Shown piece by piece: positions 36,412-44,677 of a stretch of 64,000 nt of DNA. Each line of letters opens with the position of its first letter. Position 1 is the first letter of the stretch. The notes under the pieces were generated by a model. That model made no database searches, was not told the origin of the DNA, and saw only the letters and a list, made by a program, of their open reading frames with translations. The translations under genes and the position numbers were made by a program. Origin of the DNA: Larkinella sp965227735 (GTDB lineage: Bacteria > Bacteroidota > Bacteroidia > Cytophagales > Spirosomataceae); contig NZ_OZ245776.1 in NCBI RefSeq assembly GCF_965227735.1, forward strand, positions 6,386,001 to 6,450,000. Direction: 5' to 3'.

Positions 36412-36990
36412 TCATTTGGTAGCCCAGGATTTTTGCCCGTTGGCGAGCGGCATGCAGCCCGTAAAGCGACCGGGAACATACGCATACGCCAGCCCGCGGG
36501 TAGCACCCACAAGTGACGTGCAATAGCCCATGCAGGTATATTCTTTTAAAACCGTGAAAAAAGAACTACCCACCAGTTTCTTTTGCACTTTCCCGGCAAA
36601 GCCGCTCAGCGGGCGGCCCTGTTCTTCAACCTGCTGCATAATGGCCTGTTGCTGCTTCGGATTGCACTGCGTATACGGTTTTTTGCAGGCATCGATCGCG
36701 TAGGAATCGACCACTTTCAGGCCTTCGATAAACCGGTTCTGAGCCACCGGCGTCATGTTTTCTGCTACCATCCGCAGGATGAAATCGGCTACCCCGGCTT
36801 CGATTGCGCCCGGGGTATCGGTGGTCGGAATGATGGTCTCAGTTAATGCTTCCAGGAGCTTTTTTTGACTGCTCAGGTAGGCCAGATCAGGCTCTTTGTG
36901 CCATTGCAGCCATTTAAAACCGGTAATCCCGGCCAGGGCACTTCCGCTGAGAAATGCAAGACCAAAGAGTGCCTTTCGACGGTTCATCAT
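36412..36990 (-). CDS. Gluconate 2-dehydrogenase subunit 3-like protein, copy 1
   Basis: A 192-residue small-subunit protein. The N-terminus MMNRRKALFGLAFLSGSALAG has paired arginines and a hydrophobic core, consistent with Tat-type export. The body carries family motifs ALTETIIPTTDTPGAIEAGVADFI and, at the C-terminus, GYCTSLVGATRGLAYAYVPGRFTGC. Such subunits escort and stabilise the GMC flavoprotein encoded next, here 19 bp downstream. A related pair is found at 41003-43283. Confidence 0.87.
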   Translation of the reverse strand: MMNRRKALFGLAFLSGSALAGITGFKWLQWHKEPDLAYLSSQKKLLEALTETIIPTTDTPGAIEAGVADFILRMVAENMTPVAQNRFIEGLKVVDSYAIDACKKPYTQCNPKQQQAIMQQVEEQGRPLSGFAGKVQKKLVGSSFFTVLKEYTCMGYCTSLVGATRGLAYAYVPGRFTGCMPLANGQKSWATK

Positions 36991-37019
36991 ACGTTGAGTA
37001 GTAGAAAGATTCGTTAGAA

Positions 37020-38492
37020 TTACGCCAAAACCGCTTCCGTTGCGACTTCCGGTTTTTCGACCTTCGTATCCCAGCGGGTGCAGGTAGTCAAAATAATGGA
37101 ATTGATAAAAATGATACTGCTGGTCGGAAATTGCCCCACCACCGGATTCGAATACGCCATGACAACGATACCCACAAATTCGGCCAGCAGGGCTGTCATC
37201 ATGACAAGGAGATCGGGGTCTTTGAGTTTCCAGATTTGCAGGGTAGCCAGTAGAACGATGAACACCACCATGGCAATGTAGATCACCATCCCCACCCGTC
37301 CGGTTTCGATCCAGAGAATGACATACCAGCTATCGGGGGCAATCTGCGAAGCCCAATGCTCCGGCGAGAACCGCTGACCGACACTCTCAGACGTGCCCAA
37401 GCCTGCCCCAAACGGCAGGTCTTCCAGCCGCCGGGCCAGTTTTTCCTTGTTATGAAGCCGCAGCAGGAATGACGGGTCTTCCATCGGGCGCAGTGCGGAG
37501 CGAATCCGTTGCACCTGGTAGTTGCTGCTTCCAACGTCGGTATACATCAGCAGAAGGTAAATCGGGATAGCCAGACAGAGGCCCGCCAGGATTTTTATGA
37601 AATCCCGCTTCAGGATCAGGTAGAAGCCAAAACCGGCTACCAGAACAAACAGGGCACTGCGCGTACCTGAAACGGCATACCCCCAGAAATAAACACCGGC
37701 CAGCAAGAGATAAACGGCGCGGTTGACGATTTTTTTTGAGTCAAAAACCCAGATCAGGCACATCAATGCCACCCCCGCCATTTCGGCTCCAAACTGGGAA
37801 GCATCCGTATAAAACGAGAAGCTCCGCAAATGCCCGAACAGGATGTGGGTCCGGTCGGCTCCGGCGTTGAGCCAGGCCATTTCGTTGGCGGTCAGGCCAA
37901 TGTATTGCTGTTTGAACGACCACAGTGCGGCCAGGAATGACCAGACCAGCCAGGTTTTGATGAGTACCTGAATATCCGACTTTTTAATGGGCACGACCAG
38001 GAGCGCCGTAGCCGCCAGAATCCAGTACATCGAGAACGTCCGGAAATGAAAGAACCAGGCCGGGCGATAGGGAGCTTCCGGGTTGAAATATTGAAGGATG
38101 GTAAAGAACGTCCAGAAGAGGAGGACGAAAAAAACCGGATGCCGAAGCCGTCGCCAGTTCATGCGCTGGCCATTGATGAAACAACTGATCAGCGTCAGGA
38201 CCAGGACCACATCGATCAGCGTTCCGAATGGTGCGCTGATGGGTAAAAATCGGGCAAAAACATTCAGTAGAAAACTCAATTGCAGATAGCACAGCAGACC
38301 AATGCGGGGTTCTGATAATACCCCCGCCAGCACCAGACCCGCTACGGGCAGAATGATCACTACGGCGGCCCCAATGACACCCAGCAGACTGATGAGCGCT
38401 CCGGCTACCAGCGAGCCCGCGACGCCCAGAAGGCTCAATAGCCAGAACTGGTTCTGAAAGCGGGTGGAGGACGATGATGCGGAGGAAAACAT
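37020..38492 (-). CDS. Wzy-like O-antigen/exopolysaccharide polymerase
   Basis: A polytopic membrane protein of 490 residues with about 11-12 helices and a large loop near residues 330-400 (RSALRPMEDPSFLLRLHNKEKLARR), the pattern of O-antigen ligase/polymerase family proteins. It is the likely polymerase of the locus, joining lipid-linked units delivered by the flippase (27170) under control of the Wzz-like protein (28606). ATG 38492 is the first good start; an earlier in-frame TTG adds 20 residues. The assignment to polymerase rather than ligase comes from context. Confidence 0.82.
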   Translation of the reverse strand: MFSSASSSSTRFQNQFWLLSLLGVAGSLVAGALISLLGVIGAAVVIILPVAGLVLAGVLSEPRIGLLCYLQLSFLLNVFARFLPISAPFGTLIDVVLVLTLISCFINGQRMNWRRLRHPVFFVLLFWTFFTILQYFNPEAPYRPAWFFHFRTFSMYWILAATALLVVPIKKSDIQVLIKTWLVWSFLAALWSFKQQYIGLTANEMAWLNAGADRTHILFGHLRSFSFYTDASQFGAEMAGVALMCLIWVFDSKKIVNRAVYLLLAGVYFWGYAVSGTRSALFVLVAGFGFYLILKRDFIKILAGLCLAIPIYLLLMYTDVGSSNYQVQRIRSALRPMEDPSFLLRLHNKEKLARRLEDLPFGAGLGTSESVGQRFSPEHWASQIAPDSWYVILWIETGRVGMVIYIAMVVFIVLLATLQIWKLKDPDLLVMMTALLAEFVGIVVMAYSNPVVGQFPTSSIIFINSIILTTCTRWDTKVEKPEVATEAVLA

Positions 38493-38914
38493 CGGATAAA
38501 AGCAATAGTGAGAGACTGCTGAACCTTGCAACAAAAATCCCGCCAATGTCAACCCTATCGAGAGATTAGTAACAACTTGGCTTCAGGGGCCGATTGATGG
38601 CCTTGCTTTTCGCCAGAGTTGCGTCCAGTATTTTCATGTAGTAAAAAAATAATGAGTATAAATACTATATAAAAAATAACAGGCATAAATAAATTCATAG
38701 TTTTTTACAGAATTTCAAGACAAATCAAAAAGTAGAAAAAAGTGCGTCACCTTGCAGTGCTTGATAAAATTCGTCTTAAAAAATTATTATAAATATCTGA
38801 TAATTAGTAATTTAAAGTTTTTTGTATTGAGTATTGATTAGTATGGGCTTTCTAAAAGTTGACTGATAAAGAATAATTTCAAGTTTTTATCTTGCTACTT
38901 GAAATAAGTATTTA
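38493..38914. other. AT-rich intergenic region upstream of the second receiver gene
   Basis: No gene seen in about 420 bp. It contains partial copies of the operator-like core CTGATAA (near 38798 and 38862) and ends at the promoter box at 38915. Confidence 0.4.
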
Positions 38915-38922
38915 TACTTTTG
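38915..38922 (+). promoter_or_regulatory. Bacteroidetes -7 promoter box (TACTTTTG)
   Basis: Exact TAnnTTTG match with a TTG at 38892-38894 twenty bases upstream as the -33 element. Transcription would begin near 38929, which rules out translation starts before this point and favours the ATG at 38994 for the receiver gene. Confidence 0.65.
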
Positions 38923-38993
38923 GTAAAATTATTATGCAAATTCTTCTGCACGAAGAATTCCTTTACTCAAATAGAATACCCGTTGATACAACC

Positions 38994-39434
38994 ATGGAAA
39001 ACCACAAATTCAATTTGCTCATTGCCGAGCACAGTCCGTTTTTGAGAAATGTTTTTCAGGAAACGTTAGCCTCCGAATTTAATCTTACGCTGGTGAGCAA
39101 TTACAACGAAATTGTCAGTCAACTTGAAGCGGGAAGTGCTATTAATTTTATTATTACCGATTTGGACGGGCCACAAGCCGATGGCGTGGAATCCATTTCC
39201 CGGTTTCGGAACCATTCCCGGTATCAGCATGTGCCGATGTTGGTTCTATCGGGGAAAAATGATAGTGAAGTACGCATTCAGTGTCTGGAAAATGGCGCTG
39301 ACGATTGCATGGCAAAACCGTTCAATCCGCTCGAATTGCGGGCGAAAATTGGGGCCATGCTCCGGCGGTCACCCCATACGGTTTCCTGGCCGGTGGCTGG
39401 AACTTACGCACAGAAGGGAACTGCTTTCGCTTGA
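38994..39434 (+). CDS. Stand-alone receiver protein with altered acidic pair
   Basis: A 146-residue single receiver domain, paralogous to the protein at 13344 (shared CLE-x-GADD-x-M-x-KPFNPLE). Phospho-acceptor Asp56 (FIITDLDGPQADG), Ser86 and Lys108 are present, but the acidic pair before helix 1 reads AEHS (Glu12-His13) instead of EDD, so magnesium binding and phosphorylation kinetics may differ. It has no output domain. It sits at the far end of the polysaccharide locus from the kinase block, before a GT2 gene. The start is set by the upstream promoter; ATG 38934 is an alternative with almost no leader. Confidence 0.85.
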   Translation: MENHKFNLLIAEHSPFLRNVFQETLASEFNLTLVSNYNEIVSQLEAGSAINFIITDLDGPQADGVESISRFRNHSRYQHVPMLVLSGKNDSEVRIQCLENGADDCMAKPFNPLELRAKIGAMLRRSPHTVSWPVAGTYAQKGTAFA

Positions 39435-39469
39435 TGAATGATTTATTGCCAGACATTAATTTCTCTGTC

Positions 39470-39485
39470 CTACTTTTAAAAGTAG
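39470..39485. repeat. 16-bp perfect palindrome CTACTTTTAAAAGTAG
   Basis: Perfect palindrome 36 bases after the receiver stop. It is AT-rich and has no T-tract, so an operator is as likely as a weak terminator. A further inverted repeat TCAGATT-agcatg-AATCTGA lies at 39574-39593 in the same gap. Confidence 0.35.
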
Positions 39486-39651
39486 ACCTCATAAAAAGTA
39501 ATCAGCCCAGGGCCGAATCGAAATCTTTGGGTTGAAAATGCCTTAAATTGATTAAATGGTATATTATTTGCTGTCAGATTAGCATGAATCTGATGGTTAG
39601 AAAGAAAAAAAACACCGTAGGAAAAACAGCCGTATTCCGGGTGAAGTGAAG

Positions 39652-39665
39652 ATTATCAGACAAAT
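39652..39665. promoter_or_regulatory. Candidate operator, ATTATC-A-GACAAAT
   Basis: Near-palindrome 43 bases before the GT2 start at 39709. It shares the TC-A-GACAAA core with sites at 13169 and 31842. Confidence 0.4.
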
Positions 39666-39708
39666 TGACAAGCGAAATTGATTTGTACAGTGATAATTTT
39701 ACCGGAAC

Positions 39709-40902
39709 ATGGATTTTATTGGGTATCTGATTTTTTTGCCGATCGGTCTGTACCTCGGGTTTAATATTCTGTATCTTCTTATTTGTGCCCTGGCAGGCTG
39801 GTTTGGCGGAGACGACAGCGAACCTGCAAGCAAGGCCACCACCCGCACCCGCCGAATCGCCGTTCTGGTACCCGCCTACAAAGAGGATAAAGTCATTCTG
39901 GACTCGGTCCAGGCCAATCTTCAACAAACTTATCCTGCTGATTCCTACGATATTTACGTGATTGCTGATTCGTTTCGCGCCGAGACCTTGCAGCAGCTTG
40001 CCCAATTCCCGGTCAAGGTTCTGGTGGTGAGTTTTGAAGAATCGACGGTTCAGAAATCGTTAACGAAAGCGCTCGAACTTCTTCCGGAAGAGGTATACGA
40101 CATTGTGCTCGTTTCTGATGCCGACAACCACATGGCACCCGATTTTCTGCACCGCATCAACCAGGCGTTCGATTGCGGCTGGCGGGCGGTTCAGGGCCAT
40201 CGGGTGGCTAAAAACACCAATACCAGTGTGGCGGTTTTGGACGCCATGAATGAAGAGGTCAACAACCACCTTTTTCGGGGTGGGCAACGGGCGCTGGGCT
40301 TCTCGGCATCGCTGATTGGGTCGGGCATGGCCTTTGAACCCGAGATGATGAAGCGCGCGATGGGCCAGATTCGGTCGGTGGGGGGCTACGACAAAGAGCT
40401 TGAAATGCTGCTGTTGACCGAAGACATTGAGATCGCGTACCTGAAACAGGCCCTGATTTACGACGAAAAGGTGCAGAATCTGGAGGTGTTTGAACGTCAG
40501 CGAACCCGCTGGATTGCCGCTCAGATTCACTTTGTTAAGCTGTATTTCGGTACCGGCATCCGGCAGTTGATGAGGGGTAACTGGCACGCATTCAATGGAT
40601 TGCTGAAGGCGCTGCTCATTCCGCGTGTGCTGTTTCTTGCACTCCTGTTTGTGGGGACACTGGTTGGCCTGGTGATTGGAAACCCGATGGTCTGGCGCTA
40701 CTTTGGCATTATGCTGGTAACGCTACTGTTCAGCCTTCTGATCTCGATTCCGGGTTATCTCTGGCAAAAAATCTCACTTCGGGATGTGCTGACCTTCCCG
40801 CTACTGGTTTTTCGCATGATGCGTTCCCTGCTGAAAATCAAAGCCGCCGGGAAGAAGTTTCTGCACACGCCCCACGGGGAAACGGCGGTGAAAGAAAATT
40901 AA
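39709..40902 (+). CDS. Membrane GT2 glycosyltransferase (processive type)
   Basis: A 397-residue family 2 enzyme. An N-terminal membrane helix (5-30) is followed by a cytoplasmic GT-A domain with IAVLVPAYKEDKVILDS, VLVSDADNHM (DxD), LLTEDIEIAYL (ED) and QRTRW (QxxRW), the full motif set of processive beta-glycosyltransferases. Two or three C-terminal helices follow (about 300-350). It has its own regulatory gap and ends at a strong palindrome that separates it from the convergent GMC gene. It probably builds or extends the backbone of a polysaccharide. Confidence 0.88.
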   Translation: MDFIGYLIFLPIGLYLGFNILYLLICALAGWFGGDDSEPASKATTRTRRIAVLVPAYKEDKVILDSVQANLQQTYPADSYDIYVIADSFRAETLQQLAQFPVKVLVVSFEESTVQKSLTKALELLPEEVYDIVLVSDADNHMAPDFLHRINQAFDCGWRAVQGHRVAKNTNTSVAVLDAMNEEVNNHLFRGGQRALGFSASLIGSGMAFEPEMMKRAMGQIRSVGGYDKELEMLLLTEDIEIAYLKQALIYDEKVQNLEVFERQRTRWIAAQIHFVKLYFGTGIRQLMRGNWHAFNGLLKALLIPRVLFLALLFVGTLVGLVIGNPMVWRYFGIMLVTLLFSLLISIPGYLWQKISLRDVLTFPLLVFRMMRSLLKIKAAGKKFLHTPHGETAVKEN

Positions 40903-40906
40903 GCGT

Positions 40907-40992
40907 GTTACACAGAGTTAATCAGAGAACATCAGAGTTAACCAGAGATATCCCCGATAAACTCTGATGTTCTCTGATTAACTCTGTGTAAC
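40907..40992. repeat. Palindrome with 33-bp perfect stem between convergent genes
   Basis: Arms 40907-40939 and 40960-40992 are perfect inverted copies (GTTACACAGAGTTAATCAGA and onward) with a 20-base loop. The element fills the gap between the GT2 (+) and GMC (-) genes, so it can act as a two-way terminator. Within the arms the AGAGTTAA/CAGAGAACA pattern is itself repetitive. No T-tract is needed for a stem this long. Confidence 0.8.
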
Positions 40993-41002
40993 TATTTCAT
41001 CC

Positions 41003-42715
41003 TCAAAGATTCATCTTTTTCATCTCTTTCACCGCGTAGTCCACCGCCCGGGCCGTCAGCGCCATGTAGGTCAGCGATGGGTTCTGGGTTGAGGTAGACG
41101 TCATCGAGGCACCGTCGGTCACAAACACATTTTTGACGTGGTGCATCTGGTTCCATTTGTTGAGAATCGACGTCTTGGGATCTTTACCCATGCGAGCCCC
41201 GCCCATTTCGTGAATGTCCAGCCCCGGATTGCGTTTGTCGTCGCGAACACGGAGGTTTTTAAAACCGGCTGCGGTGAACATTTCCATCATTTGCTCCTGG
41301 TAATCCTTCACCATCTTGTCGTCGTTGTCGTCATATACAATCGACACTTTCAACTGCGGAATGCCAAACGGATCTTTCAGGGTTTTGTCCAACGCCACGT
41401 AATTGCTCTCTTTCGGAATGGTTTCGCCCATCATGTGGGAGCCCACGCTCCAGCCGCCCAGCGTCGGATTGGCCAGGTTCGCTTTCAGGTCGGCACCGAA
41501 ACCGTCCTGGTTCGACCGGGAAATGCGGTTGGCTGAAAAACCGGCCGCATAACCGCGCAGGAAGTCGGTTTCCTGTTTGTGAACGTTCCGGAATCGCGGA
41601 ATGTAGGGGCTGTTGGGGCGTCGGCCTTCGGTGGTCGATTCCAGATGCCCGTCGTATTCACCCGAAATGCCCGCCCGGTAATTGTGGAAGGCGGCATATT
41701 TGCCCAACACGCCACTGTCGTTGCCCAGCCCATTCGGAAACCGGTTGGAGGTGGAGTTCAGCAGCACCAGATTGGTGTTCAGAGCGGCCGCATTCACAAA
41801 AATGATGCGGGCATAAAACTCGATCATTTCCTTGGTAGTCGCATCGATCACCCGAACGCCGGTAGCTTTGCCTTTTTTCTCGTCATAAATGATCGAATGC
41901 ACCACCGAATGGGGGCGCAATGTCAGCTTGCCGGTTTTGGCGGCCCAGGGCAGGGTCGACGCGTTGCTGCTGAAATACCCGCCAAACGGACAGCCGCGCT
42001 CGCAAATGGTCCGGTGCTGGCACTGCGCCCGGCCCTGTTGCAGGTGAATCGGCTGCGGTTTGGTGATGTGGGCGGCCCGGCCCATGATGACCGGCCGGTC
42101 TTTGTATTTGGCCGCCATCTGCTGGCTAAAGTATTTTTCAACGCAGTTCCACTCGTGGGGCGGCAGAAACTCGCCGTCGGGCAGGGTGGCTAAACCGTCC
42201 TTGTTCCCCGTAATACCGGCAAATTTTTCAACGTGGCTATACCAGGGCGCGATGTCGGCGTAGCGAATCGGCCAGTCGACCGCAAAACCGTCGCGGGCCG
42301 GGCCCTGAAAGTCGAAGTCGCTCCAGCGCTGGGTCTGGCGCGCCCACAGCAGGGATTTGCCACCCACCTGATAGCCCCGAATCCAGTCGAACGGGTTTTC
42401 CTGCACATACGGATGTTCGGCATCCTTCACGAAAAAATGCGCTGACCCTTCGTGAAAGGCATAACACTTGCCCACGATCGGATTCTCCTTCCGGATACCG
42501 AGCGGCAACTGCCCGCGGTGTTCCATTTCCCAGGTGTTGAGCATGGTGGTAGGGTAGTCGACCACGTGTTTGACGTCGCGGCCCCGTTCCAGCACCAGCG
42601 TGCGTAATCCTTTCTCTGTCAACTCTTTCGCAGCCCAACCGCCACTGATCCCTGATCCGATCACGATGGCGTCATACGTGGTTGCTTTTACTGCATCGAT
42701 TGCAAAATTTGCCAT
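41003..42715 (-). CDS. GMC oxidoreductase with CX5CX3C motif, copy 2
   Basis: A 570-residue FAD-dependent dehydrogenase, paralogous to copy 1 at 34683. The FAD motif is YDAIVIGSGISGGWAAKEL, the cysteine motif CQHRTICERGC (about 231-241), then GCPFGGYFSSN, and the C-terminal block DGASMTSTSTQNPSLTYMALTARA. It lacks a signal peptide and follows a subunit 3-like gene by 13 bp. A sugar substrate is likely; a link to mannoside use is possible because the mannan locus follows, but it is on the opposite strand. The start at 42715 matches the family and avoids overlap with the small subunit. Confidence 0.9.
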   Translation of the reverse strand: MANFAIDAVKATTYDAIVIGSGISGGWAAKELTEKGLRTLVLERGRDVKHVVDYPTTMLNTWEMEHRGQLPLGIRKENPIVGKCYAFHEGSAHFFVKDAEHPYVQENPFDWIRGYQVGGKSLLWARQTQRWSDFDFQGPARDGFAVDWPIRYADIAPWYSHVEKFAGITGNKDGLATLPDGEFLPPHEWNCVEKYFSQQMAAKYKDRPVIMGRAAHITKPQPIHLQQGRAQCQHRTICERGCPFGGYFSSNASTLPWAAKTGKLTLRPHSVVHSIIYDEKKGKATGVRVIDATTKEMIEFYARIIFVNAAALNTNLVLLNSTSNRFPNGLGNDSGVLGKYAAFHNYRAGISGEYDGHLESTTEGRRPNSPYIPRFRNVHKQETDFLRGYAAGFSANRISRSNQDGFGADLKANLANPTLGGWSVGSHMMGETIPKESNYVALDKTLKDPFGIPQLKVSIVYDDNDDKMVKDYQEQMMEMFTAAGFKNLRVRDDKRNPGLDIHEMGGARMGKDPKTSILNKWNQMHHVKNVFVTDGASMTSTSTQNPSLTYMALTARAVDYAVKEMKKMNL

Positions 42716-42728
42716 AGGGTTCGGGCTG

Positions 42729-43283
42729 CTATTTGTTTTGTTGCGTTTTATGCGTTGTGTTTTTGGCCACCACCGGCACACAACCGTGGTAGCGACCGGG
42801 GACCATTTCGTAGTGCGTGATGTTGTTCATAACGTATTCGGAGGTCATGTAGCCCCGGATGGTCATGCCTTTTACCAGCGAAAAGAAGCCTTTTTCGTCC
42901 GCATCCGACGACTGGCTCATGGTTTTCAGCACCTCGGCTTTCTGACCGGCATCGAGCGAGGCAAACGATTTGGTGTAGGTTTTTTTGGCGAGGGCTTCCA
43001 CGGCGGTCAGACCTTTGGTCAAACTGTCCTGCGCCGATGGTTCCATACAGTCCGTCACGATTTTCTGGATGAAGGTGTGAACGCCCAGGGCTTTCGCGCC
43101 CGGGGTGTCGGTGGCGGGCAGGATGGTTTCTACGACTTCGGCTAAAACCGCATCGGCGCGGGGGGCCAGAAACGACGCTCCCGACGGGAGGTTCGCCGAA
43201 TTCCAGCCGTTTGCCCAACCCGGCAGACTCACCAGTCCGCCCACGGCCACCGCCAAACTTTTAAGTGCTTTTCGTCTTTCCAC
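42729..43283 (-). CDS. Gluconate 2-dehydrogenase subunit 3-like protein, copy 2
   Basis: A 184-residue partner protein of the GMC enzyme encoded 13 bp downstream. The N-terminus MERRKALKSLAVAVGGLVSLPGWA is a short twin-arginine-type leader. Family motifs are VVETILPATDTPGAKALGVHTFI and the C-terminal GYMTSEYVMNNITHYEMVPGRYHGC. It starts with GTG at 43283, since no ATG lies nearby that keeps the RRKAL leader. Similar in length and motifs to copy 1 at 36412. Confidence 0.85.
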   Translation of the reverse strand: MERRKALKSLAVAVGGLVSLPGWANGWNSANLPSGASFLAPRADAVLAEVVETILPATDTPGAKALGVHTFIQKIVTDCMEPSAQDSLTKGLTAVEALAKKTYTKSFASLDAGQKAEVLKTMSQSSDADEKGFFSLVKGMTIRGYMTSEYVMNNITHYEMVPGRYHGCVPVVAKNTTHKTQQNK

Positions 43284-43341
43284 GAGGTTATTTTTGGTTT
43301 ACGGTATTCGGTTTATAGTTTACGGTAACTTTCGTTATTCT

Positions 43342-43466
43342 TAGTACTTTCGCTTTTGCCCCTAAATCCCCTAAAGGGGACTTGGACGCAGCTTAATCCG
43401 GATGCTAAAAGTCCGGCAGCGGCCGACCGCCCTTTAGGGGATTTAGGGGCAAAAGCGAAAGTACTA
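43342..43466. repeat. Interspersed palindromic element, copy A
   Basis: Perfect 37-bp arms at 43342-43378 and 43430-43466 (including CCCCTAAATCCCCTAAAGGG). The right part, GTCCGGCAGCGGCCGACCG followed by a CCTTTAGGGGATTTAGGGG block, recurs at 63072-63124 with one substitution and one indel. The 33-base segment at 43380-43412 matches the reverse complement of 63041-63073 with about five differences. It lies between the subunit 3 gene and the AraC gene. Confidence 0.85.
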
Positions 43467-43536
43467 CATTCATTATTCGCTATTTTCAGGCATTTCCATT
43501 CACCAAAAACCGTAAACGGAAAACCGACGACCGTAC

Positions 43537-44409
43537 TCACACAAAAACCCGGATTCCTGAATAATTCTGCCGGAACTCGCGGGGGGTACAACCGTTTTTT
43601 CGACGGAAGATACGGTTGAAATACGACATATTGTTAAAACCACATTTATAGGAAATTTCAGTGATGGTGTGGGTCGTATCGATCAACAGCCGCGATGCGT
43701 GTCCGAGCCGTATTTCGTTCAGGCTGTCGATGAAGGTCTTCCCGGTTCGTTTTTTGATAAACCGGCTGAACGACACTTCCGGCATGTTGACGACTTTGGA
43801 CAAATCGGCGAGCGAAATATCCTTGTCATAATTTGCCTGCATGAACTCGAACGCTTTCTCGATCCGGCGGCTGTTGAAATTCAGCGGATCGTTGGTAAAC
43901 GACGCGTTCGAGAGCGTTCGCATGTTCCGGGAGATGGACAGATCGTGCAGAATCGACATCAGTTCCAGCACCGAGTCAAAACCGCTTTTCTGAGCGAGGG
44001 CTTCAAGGCGGGGGCGCAGCGACTCGATGGTTTCCCGCGAAAACGCAATGCCTTTGGCCGACCGTTCCAGCAATACCCGGATGAAACTGAGCTGGTTACG
44101 CCGAAGCAGTTTCTCATCGAACAAATCACGGTGAAACTGAATCGTTACCTCATACACTTCCTGGCCCGGGCCCTGGTGGTTGAACCACCCGTGCGGAAGG
44201 TTACTGCCCACCAACACCAGTTCCAGATCCTCGATCACGTCCGTATGATCACCGATGATTCGTTTGGTCCCGGCGCCATTGGCAATGAAGTTCAGTTCAA
44301 ACTCCTCGTGCGAATGCAGGGGAAAATCGAAATCCTTCTTGACCCGTGAAAAAAGCGTGTAACAGTCATTCTGGGTCAGGGGTGTAATTTCCCGGTAAAT
44401 CGCACTCAT
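43537..44409 (-). CDS. AraC-family transcriptional regulator of the mannoside locus
   Basis: A 290-residue regulator. The N-terminal cupin-like domain (FPLHSHEEFELNFIANGAGTKRIIGDHTDVI) is followed by two C-terminal helix-turn-helix motifs (ISLADLSKVVNMPEVSFSRF and ITEISYKCGFNNMSYFNR) and the ending GCTPREFRQNYSG. It is divergent from the SSS symporter gene across 268 bp and likely controls the mannoside operon, sensing a mannoside or mannose derivative. The start at 44409 places the family homology at the N-terminus; an upstream in-frame ATG adds 19 non-matching residues. Confidence 0.9.
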   Translation of the reverse strand: MSAIYREITPLTQNDCYTLFSRVKKDFDFPLHSHEEFELNFIANGAGTKRIIGDHTDVIEDLELVLVGSNLPHGWFNHQGPGQEVYEVTIQFHRDLFDEKLLRRNQLSFIRVLLERSAKGIAFSRETIESLRPRLEALAQKSGFDSVLELMSILHDLSISRNMRTLSNASFTNDPLNFNSRRIEKAFEFMQANYDKDISLADLSKVVNMPEVSFSRFIKKRTGKTFIDSLNEIRLGHASRLLIDTTHTITEISYKCGFNNMSYFNRIFRRKNGCTPREFRQNYSGIRVFV

Positions 44410-44645
44410 TGGAATAGCTGGAGACAGGAAAGACAGCAACAAAGATAGGCAAAAAGTACCATACATGAGGTACGTATCGTATCAAATCCGTTTACGAATA
44501 ACTTAGCTATTTATTTGTAATAATTGTATTATACAGATATAATTGATACAAAACAGGATATTTGGCAGAATTATCATTTACTTTATAATAGCATTTGTTC
44601 AAAAGAATGCTAAAAAAGTATTACTCTCTAGTCGGAAAAAGCGTA

Positions 44646-44653
44646 TACTTTTG
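44646..44653 (+). promoter_or_regulatory. Bacteroidetes -7 promoter box (TACTTTTG)
   Basis: Exact TAnnTTTG match 24 bases before the symporter ATG at 44678. No clear -33 element is seen, which would fit a promoter that depends on an activator such as the divergent AraC protein. Confidence 0.6.
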
Positions 44654-44677
44654 GCGCATTGAACCAATCTCTATTTC

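Noticed and set aside
36393..36512. N-terminal extension of the first GMC oxidoreductase
   Set aside because: It would overlap the subunit 3 gene by about 100 bp and has no similarity to GMC proteins.
38553..38891. tRNA or small structured RNA in the AT-rich gap
   Set aside because: No cloverleaf or conserved RNA motif could be seen; the region is mostly A/T runs.
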